Source: an uncultured Opitutaceae bacterium (GTDB lineage: Bacteria > Verrucomicrobiota > Verrucomicrobiia > Opitutales > Opitutaceae). From it: a stretch of DNA of 64,000 nt. This document shows, piece after piece, positions 59,693-64,000 of the stretch. The stretch spans positions 31,844-95,843 of the forward strand of contig CAIOZY010000004.1 in the NCBI GenBank assembly GCA_903862935.1, in the 5' to 3' direction. A program made the translations under genes and the position numbers. Within the stretch, counting starts at the first letter, position 1, and every line of letters begins with the position of its first letter. The notes beneath the pieces were generated by a model, which saw only the letters and a program-made list of their open reading frames with translations, was not told the origin of the DNA and searched no databases.

Positions 59693-61180
59693 ATGAACAT
59701 CCACCCGCGCAAAGAGGCGTTCGCCCAGCTCGCCAGGCAGGGTAACGTCATTCCGGTCTACACCGACCTGATGGCCGACTTCGAGACGCCGGTTTCGGTG
59801 TACGCGAAGTTGAAGGAGCGCGGCCCCTCCTACCTGCTCGAGTCGGTCGAGGGCGGGGAGAACCTCTACCGCTACAGCTTCATCGGCTGTCGGCCCCGGA
59901 TGGTGATCGCCTCCGGTCCGGACACGACCGAGATCCGCCGCCCGGGCCGTCCGGTCGAGCGCATCCCGACCCCGCCCGACCCGCTGAGCCTGGTCGAGCG
60001 CGAAATCGCCGGCCACCGCCCGGTGCGGCTTCCCGGCATGCCCCGCTTCACCGGGGGCGCCGTCGGCTACATTGGCTACGAGTACGTGACCCGCATCGAG
60101 CCCACGGTTCCCGCGGCGGGCGCCGACGAGCTCGGGATCCCGATGACGTACTTCATGCTCTCGGACACGATCGTCATCTTCGACCGCGTCCGGCAGACCC
60201 TGCGTCTGTGCGTCAACGCCCACATCTCGGAGGAGGGCGGCCCGGACCAGGCCTATGCGGCCGCTGTCGCCGAGCTGGAGAGCCTCGACGCGGTCCTGCG
60301 CCAGCCGCGCGAGCTCGCGCCGGCCCCGCTTGTCGAGGCGCCCCCCGCCGCCGTCCCCCAGGGAAACTTCACCCGGGCGGCCTACGAGGCCGTCGTGGAT
60401 GGGGTAAAGGAGTACATCCGGGCCGGGGACATCATCCAGATCGTGCCCTCCCAGCGCTTCAGCCGGCCGTTCGACAAAAGCCCGCTCGACCTGTACCGGG
60501 CGCTGCGCTCCGTCAACCCCTCCCCGTACATGTTCGTTCTGGACGCCGGTGACTTCGCCCTCGTGGGCGCCTCCCCGGAGGTGCACGTACGGCTCACCGA
60601 CGGACTGGTCGAGATCCGGCCTATCGCGGGGACCCGGCACCGCGGAGCCACCGTGGCCGAGGACGTGGCGCTGGAGAAGGAGCTGCTGGCCGACGAGAAG
60701 GAACGCGCCGAACACCTGATGCTCGTCGACCTCGCCCGAAACGACATCGGCCGGGTCTGCGCCTACGGCAGCGTGCACGTTCCGGAGCTGATGGTCGTCG
60801 AGCGCTATTCGCACGTCATGCACATCGTCTCCCAGGTCGAGGGCCGGATCGCACCCGGCAGGTCCGCCTTCGACCTGATGCGCGCCACCTTTCCCGCGGG
60901 AACCGTCAGCGGGGCCCCCAAGATCCGCGCCATGCAGATCATCGCCGAGAGGGAGCCCGTGCAAAGGGGCTTCTATGCCGGGGCTCTGGGGTACTTCAGC
61001 TATGACGGGAACCTCGACTCGTGCATCACCCTGAGGACCGCCCTGATCAAGGACGGCAGGATCCACATCCAGGCGGGCGGGGGCGTCGTGGCCGACTCGG
61101 ATCCGGCGGCAGAGTACCAGGAGACCATCAACAAGGCCTCGGCCCTGTTCAAGGCCGTCGGGATCGCCCGGGAATTCTAA
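59693..61180 (+). CDS. trpE: Anthranilate synthase component I
   Basis: A 495-residue chorismate-binding enzyme. The N-terminal domain has SYLLESVEGGENLYRYSFIG, where LLES forms the tryptophan feedback site. The catalytic half includes YIRAGDIIQIVPSQRFSRPF, PIAGTRHRGATVAEDVALEKELLADEKERAEHLMLVDLARNDIGRV and GTVSGAPKIRAMQIIAEREP, then CITLRTALIKDGRIHIQAGGGVVADSDP. It converts chorismate to anthranilate with ammonia from TrpG, which is not in the window; trpGDC must be elsewhere. The ATG at 59693 follows a hairpin without a strong ribosome site. Confidence 0.95.
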   Translation: MNIHPRKEAFAQLARQGNVIPVYTDLMADFETPVSVYAKLKERGPSYLLESVEGGENLYRYSFIGCRPRMVIASGPDTTEIRRPGRPVERIPTPPDPLSLVEREIAGHRPVRLPGMPRFTGGAVGYIGYEYVTRIEPTVPAAGADELGIPMTYFMLSDTIVIFDRVRQTLRLCVNAHISEEGGPDQAYAAAVAELESLDAVLRQPRELAPAPLVEAPPAAVPQGNFTRAAYEAVVDGVKEYIRAGDIIQIVPSQRFSRPFDKSPLDLYRALRSVNPSPYMFVLDAGDFALVGASPEVHVRLTDGLVEIRPIAGTRHRGATVAEDVALEKELLADEKERAEHLMLVDLARNDIGRVCAYGSVHVPELMVVERYSHVMHIVSQVEGRIAPGRSAFDLMRATFPAGTVSGAPKIRAMQIIAEREPVQRGFYAGALGYFSYDGNLDSCITLRTALIKDGRIHIQAGGGVVADSDPAAEYQETINKASALFKAVGIAREF

Positions 61181-61367
61181 ACTGGAATTATATTTCAAGA
61201 TTTTATTAGGAAACCTCTTACACAAGGCTTGGACGGGCTCGGCCGCCGATGAGGCACTTAGATATCGACTCTCGTTATAGTGTGTAGATAATTCTCTAAT
61301 CGTGTCGGGCACGCCTTCAGGAACAAAGTTGAGGGAACGCCCTCAAACCCTTGGTCCAGATCCCGCG
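61181..61367 (+). promoter_or_regulatory. Sigma factor leader: AT-rich promoter region and perfect hairpin
   Basis: The first 45 bases are unusually AT-rich (TTATATTTCAAGATTTTATTAG), and TATAGT (about 61276) or GATAAT (about 61288) are possible -10 boxes without a strong -35. Near the 3' end, TTGAGGG (61329-61335) and CCCTCAA (61340-61346) make a perfect 7-bp stem with an AACG loop, 21 bases before the ATG. No Shine-Dalgarno is visible. Confidence 0.4.
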
Positions 61368-62426
61368 ATGATGAAGAACGAGCAACCGCCGCAAGAAGAG
61401 ACCGGGGAATCCACCCCGGCCAACGCGTTTGCTGCAGCCCTCGACGCTCCCCCGTCCTTCCTCGAGAGGCCCCCGCCGGCCGAGGACAACTCCCCTGCCC
61501 CGGAGCGCAGCAACCTCCAGCTCTACCTTCAGGAAATCGGCAAGACCGCGCTCCTGACGATCGAGGAGGAGGTCGTTTTGGCCCGGCGCATCCGCCGCGG
61601 CGATAAGGCGGCCCGCGACCACATGATTCAGGCAAACCTCCGCCTGGTCGTGAAGATCGCCATGGACTACAAGGATTTCGGGCTGCCCCTGCTCGACCTG
61701 ATCAGCGAGGGGAACATCGGCCTGATCAAGGCGGTGGAGCGCTTCGACCCGCGCAAGGGGGGAAAGCTTTCGACCTACGCGGCCTGGTGGATCAAGCAGT
61801 CGATCAAGCGGGCCCTGGCAAACCAGAGCAAGACGATCCGCCTGCCCGTCCATCTCGTGGACAAGATTTCCCGGATGCGCCGGACGGCGGCCCAGCTGGC
61901 CGAGGCCCTCGGCCGCGAGCCCGACGACACGGAGCTGGCCGCCGAGCTGCAGATTCCGACCTCGAAGGTGGCCCATCTGAAGTCGGTGAGCGTCCGGCCG
62001 GCCTCCCTGGACGCGCCGATCGCCGACGGCCCCGACGCGGCGACCTTTGGGGAGATTGTCGGCGACGACAGCGCCATCAGCCCCTTCGAGGGGCTCCGGG
62101 AGAAGGACCTCAAGCTGGACCTGCACGCCATGGTCGACTCGCTCGACCGGCGCGAGGCCGAGATCATCCGGCTGCGCTTCGGGCTCGACGGGGCCGACGA
62201 GCTGACGCTCGAGGAGGTGGGCAGGCGCTTCAACGTGACCCGCGAGCGCGTGCGCCAGCTCGAGTACCTCGCCCTGTCGAAGATGCGCAAGGCGATGGCC
62301 CGGCACGAGTCGATCCGGTCGGTCGAGGACATCGAGCAAGAGGAGCGGACCCGCCTTCGGATGGACGTCATCCGGGAGTTCATCCAGGCGAAGAGCCGGA
62401 GGGCGGCTCGGGCCGCGAAGAGTTGA
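61368..62426 (+). CDS. RNA polymerase sigma-70 family factor, RpoD/RpoS-like
   Basis: A 352-residue sigma factor. Regions are clear: 1.2 (NLQLYLQEIGKTALLTIEEEVVLARRI, about 50-76), 2.1-2.4 (LRLVVKIAMDYKDFGLPLLDLISEGNIGLIKAVERFD and KLSTYAAWWIKQSIKRALANQ), region 3, and 4.2 (TLEEVGRRFNVTRERVRQLE). The acidic region 1.1 and the long non-conserved insert of housekeeping RpoD are absent, so it may be a group 2 (RpoS-like) factor. In some phyla the main sigma factor is also short, so I do not name it. The ATG at 61368 is used (MMKNEQ); a GTG at 61302 would add 22 residues. Its stop overlaps queA by 4 nt. Confidence 0.92.
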   Translation: MMKNEQPPQEETGESTPANAFAAALDAPPSFLERPPPAEDNSPAPERSNLQLYLQEIGKTALLTIEEEVVLARRIRRGDKAARDHMIQANLRLVVKIAMDYKDFGLPLLDLISEGNIGLIKAVERFDPRKGGKLSTYAAWWIKQSIKRALANQSKTIRLPVHLVDKISRMRRTAAQLAEALGREPDDTELAAELQIPTSKVAHLKSVSVRPASLDAPIADGPDAATFGEIVGDDSAISPFEGLREKDLKLDLHAMVDSLDRREAEIIRLRFGLDGADELTLEEVGRRFNVTRERVRQLEYLALSKMRKAMARHESIRSVEDIEQEERTRLRMDVIREFIQAKSRRAARAAKS

Positions 62427-63517
62427 CCGCGCTCCCGACCCGCCTGTTCGACTACGCGCTGCCGCCCGAACTCGTCGCGCAGGCCCCCGCGGAGCGGAGG
62501 GACCGCTCGCGCCTGCTGGTCGTCGACCGCGGGTCCCGGTCTGTCGAGCACCGCGTGTTCTCGGACCTTCCGGGCTTTCTGCGCCGCGGAGACATCCTGT
62601 TTCGCAACAACGCCTCGGTCCTGCCGGCCCGCCTCCGCGCGGCGCGCCCGACCGGCGGCGCGGTCGAGTGCCTGCTGCTGGCGCCGGTCGAGCGCCCGGG
62701 CGCCCGGGGCACGCAGTTGTGGAGGTGCCTGGTGAAGCCGGGCCGCAGGCTTCCCGCGGGGGCGACGTTCTCCGCGGCCGCTGGGGATTTCGCCGGCCAG
62801 ATCGTCGCGCGCAGCGAGGACGCCACCGTGCTCGTCGGATTCACGACCCCCTCGGGGGAGTCCATGACAGAGGTTGCCCGCCGGATCGGTGAGGTGCCCC
62901 TCCCCCCCTACATCGAGCGAACGGACCAATCCCAGAGCGAGCGGGACCGCGAGCGCTACCAGACGGTCTACGCCGATCCCGCCCGGCCGGTCGCCGTCGC
63001 CGCGCCGACGGCGGGGCTTCACTTTACCCCCGAGCTTCTCTCGGGCCTTGAGGGGCGGGGCGTGCGCACGGAAAACCTAACGCTCCACGTGGGGCTGGGC
63101 ACGTTCCGGCCCATGGCCACCGACACGGTGGAGGAGCACGCGATCCACCGGGAACTCTACGAAATTCCGGTGGAAGCGCAGCGGGCCCTGCTCGCGCCGG
63201 GGGGCGGGCGCAGGGTCGCCGTCGGAACGACCTCGGTCCGCGCGATCGAGGACTTCCTCGGCGCCCACCGTTCGCCCCTCGACCGGGCCTTCGCGGCCGA
63301 GGCGGGACTTTTCGTGTACCCGCCCCGGGCGTTCCTGGGGGTCGACGCCCTGATCACCAACTTTCACCAGCCGCGCTCGACCCTGCTGTGCCTGGTGGCG
63401 GCGTTCCTTGCGCCGGGCTCGACGGACGGGGTCGCCTGGCTGATGGAGCTCTACGCCGAGGCGATCGCCCGCAAGTACCGCTTCTTCAGCTACGGCGACG
63501 CCATGCTGATCCTCTGA
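62423..63517 (+). CDS. queA: S-adenosylmethionine:tRNA ribosyltransferase-isomerase
   Basis: A 364-residue QueA. TRLFDYALPPELVAQAPAERRDRSRLLVVDR starts it, followed by FLRRGDILFRNNASVLPARL, GEVPLPPYIER, ERYQTVYADPARPVAVAAPTAGLHFTPELL, LTLHVGLGTFRPM and the C-terminal TNFHQPRSTLLCLVAAFLA and YRFFSYGDAMLI, all classic. It transfers ribose from SAM to preQ1 in tRNA to form epoxyqueuosine. It starts with TTG overlapping the sigma factor stop by 4 nt (TTGA), so the two are cotranslated. GluQRS at 37507 depends on the final product. Confidence 0.95.
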   Translation: MTALPTRLFDYALPPELVAQAPAERRDRSRLLVVDRGSRSVEHRVFSDLPGFLRRGDILFRNNASVLPARLRAARPTGGAVECLLLAPVERPGARGTQLWRCLVKPGRRLPAGATFSAAAGDFAGQIVARSEDATVLVGFTTPSGESMTEVARRIGEVPLPPYIERTDQSQSERDRERYQTVYADPARPVAVAAPTAGLHFTPELLSGLEGRGVRTENLTLHVGLGTFRPMATDTVEEHAIHRELYEIPVEAQRALLAPGGGRRVAVGTTSVRAIEDFLGAHRSPLDRAFAAEAGLFVYPPRAFLGVDALITNFHQPRSTLLCLVAAFLAPGSTDGVAWLMELYAEAIARKYRFFSYGDAMLIL

Positions 63518-63522
63518 AACCG

Positions 63523-63864
63523 ATGACCGCCGACGAGCTGCAGTCCCTGATCGAGGAGGCCGCCTACCACCACGCTGTGGGCGAGCCCGACGCCGCGGTC
63601 CTCAGGCTCGAGCGGGCGACCGCAGCCGCCCCCGGCTCCTTCGAGGCCTGGCACGCCCTCGCCGAGGTGCTCTTCTCCCAGCGCCGGCTCGACGAGGCCC
63701 TCCGGGCCGGGGAGCGGGCACACGCCCTGAACCCCGCGGACCTGTTCATCAACACGACCCTGTCGCGCATCTGGATGGAGCGCGGCGACAAGGCGAAGGC
63801 CGAGCACTTCGGTGCCCAGGCGAAGATCCAGGGCTGGCGGGAGCAGCTGAAGGGCTCCCCCTAG
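63523..63864 (+). CDS. TPR repeat protein
   Basis: A 113-residue protein with about three tetratricopeptide units: AAYHHAVGEPDAAVLRLERATAA, AWHALAEVLFSQRRLDEALRAGERAHALNP and LFINTTLSRIWMERGDKAKAEHFGAQAK. Such repeats bind other proteins. It starts 5 bp after the queA stop and belongs to the sigma-queA unit. The stop TAG lies within CTAG, exactly where an IS630-family element begins, so the right neighbour has been disrupted or the ancestral 3' end is unknown. The length is plausible for a small TPR partner. Confidence 0.78.
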   Translation: MTADELQSLIEEAAYHHAVGEPDAAVLRLERATAAAPGSFEAWHALAEVLFSQRRLDEALRAGERAHALNPADLFINTTLSRIWMERGDKAKAEHFGAQAKIQGWREQLKGSP

Positions 63865-64000
63865 AGCATTTTCGATTTAGATAGATGTATATTGGGCATG
63901 CCGAAAGAATCCTCGGCAGTGATCGGGTTGGAAGCAGGCGAGGCTGCGTGCGACCGCGGGCTGGAGGGCCTCCAGGGTGCGGGCGGCCTCGCGGCGCAGG
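63865..64000 (-). mobile_element. Right end of an IS630-family insertion sequence (cut by window edge)
   Basis: From the base after the CTAG of the TPR stop codon to the window edge lies the end of an insertion sequence. The start, AGCATTTTCGATTTAGATAG, has the look of an IS630 terminal repeat, and IS630 members insert at TA, often CTAG. The partial transposase reads into this from the right. The other end is outside the window, so length and target duplication cannot be confirmed. Confidence 0.72.
63877..64000 (-). CDS. IS630 transposase, C-terminal fragment
   Basis: The minus strand encodes the last 40 residues of a DDE transposase, ending CFQPDHCRGFFRHAQYTSI before a TAA. The pattern of a helix (LRREAARTLEALQPAVARSL) followed by a C-terminal WFRHxxY-like ending, here FFRHAQY, is typical of IS630-family transposases. 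The catalytic DDE residues lie outside the window, so it cannot be said whether the element is active. Confidence 0.72.
   Translation of the reverse strand, partial: LRREAARTLEALQPAVARSLACFQPDHCRGFFRHAQYTSI

Noticed and set aside
58775..61312. 845-residue open frame on the minus strand
   Set aside because: Runs antisense to the MBL gene and trpE, whose motifs are certain; no recognisable domain of its own.
1..64000. tRNA genes, rRNA genes or CRISPR arrays
   Set aside because: No cloverleaf-like T-loop motifs outside coding regions and no regularly spaced direct repeats were seen when reading both strands.

Overview
The window is a GC-rich (roughly 70%) bacterial chromosome segment with about 60 protein genes, no rRNA or tRNA gene that I can see, and no CRISPR array. 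Gene content (MoxR/DUF58/VWA/BatD cluster, menaquinone genes menE/menC with a hotdog thioesterase, LPS-type glycosyltransferases with an MsbA-like exporter, GluQRS, a beta-CASP RNase, an HTH protein with an alanine/lysine-rich basic middle) suggests a Gram-negative member of Verrucomicrobiota, most like Opitutia. That placement is inference from gene style, not a computed phylogeny. Many starts lack an obvious Shine-Dalgarno, and neighbouring genes often share a 4-nt ATGA/GTGA/TTGA overlap.

Layout. 1-414: no gene seen. 415-9528: a DUF6210-like gene, then a tightly packed operon: SIS sugar-phosphate protein, BadF/NagK-type kinase, OppA lipoprotein, secreted M28 aminopeptidase, OppB, OppC, MsbA-like exporter; this reads as uptake and recycling of peptides and amino sugars (possibly muropeptides). 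9580-14587: four consecutive glycosyltransferase genes, the first a GT2-GT9 fusion, ending in a DUF721/DciA-like gene. 14806-19302: rpsO, pnp (with a long leader hairpin), surE, and an ABC-2 type ATPase with no permease following.

19303-26585: a compositionally different block on the minus strand: receiver-histidine kinase, an atypical ketosynthase (C-W-N in place of C-H-H), a membrane histidine kinase, a GAF kinase with a degraded ATP site, and an ANT(6)-like nucleotidyltransferase with visibly lower GC. The genes are co-oriented, overlap or lie within about 50 bp of each other, and look like one operon. This is the best candidate for an undescribed system; one testable idea is a ketosynthase-made small molecule sensed by the membrane kinase.

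26586-36309: rmuC, MOSC protein, a GGQ release-factor-like protein, then the five-gene MoxR-DUF58-VWA-VWA/TPR-BatD cluster. 36320-46116: housekeeping genes on both strands (Nudix, LOG, gluQ, beta-CASP RNase, rlmJ, Hsp20, MazG-like, mogA, IMPase family, FmdB-like, polX). 46219-52520: orphan HigA-like antitoxin, menaquinone genes, guaB and purA; the guaB and purA leaders both carry GTTGC/GCAAC repeats that could form alternative hairpins. 52517-58778 (minus): folC, accD (zinc-ribbon cysteines lost), comF, truA, ruvX, class IV aminotransferase, HTH protein, SDR. 58796-63864 (plus): MBL hydrolase, trpE, sigma-70 factor, queA, TPR protein. The window ends inside an IS630-family element inserted at the TPR stop codon.
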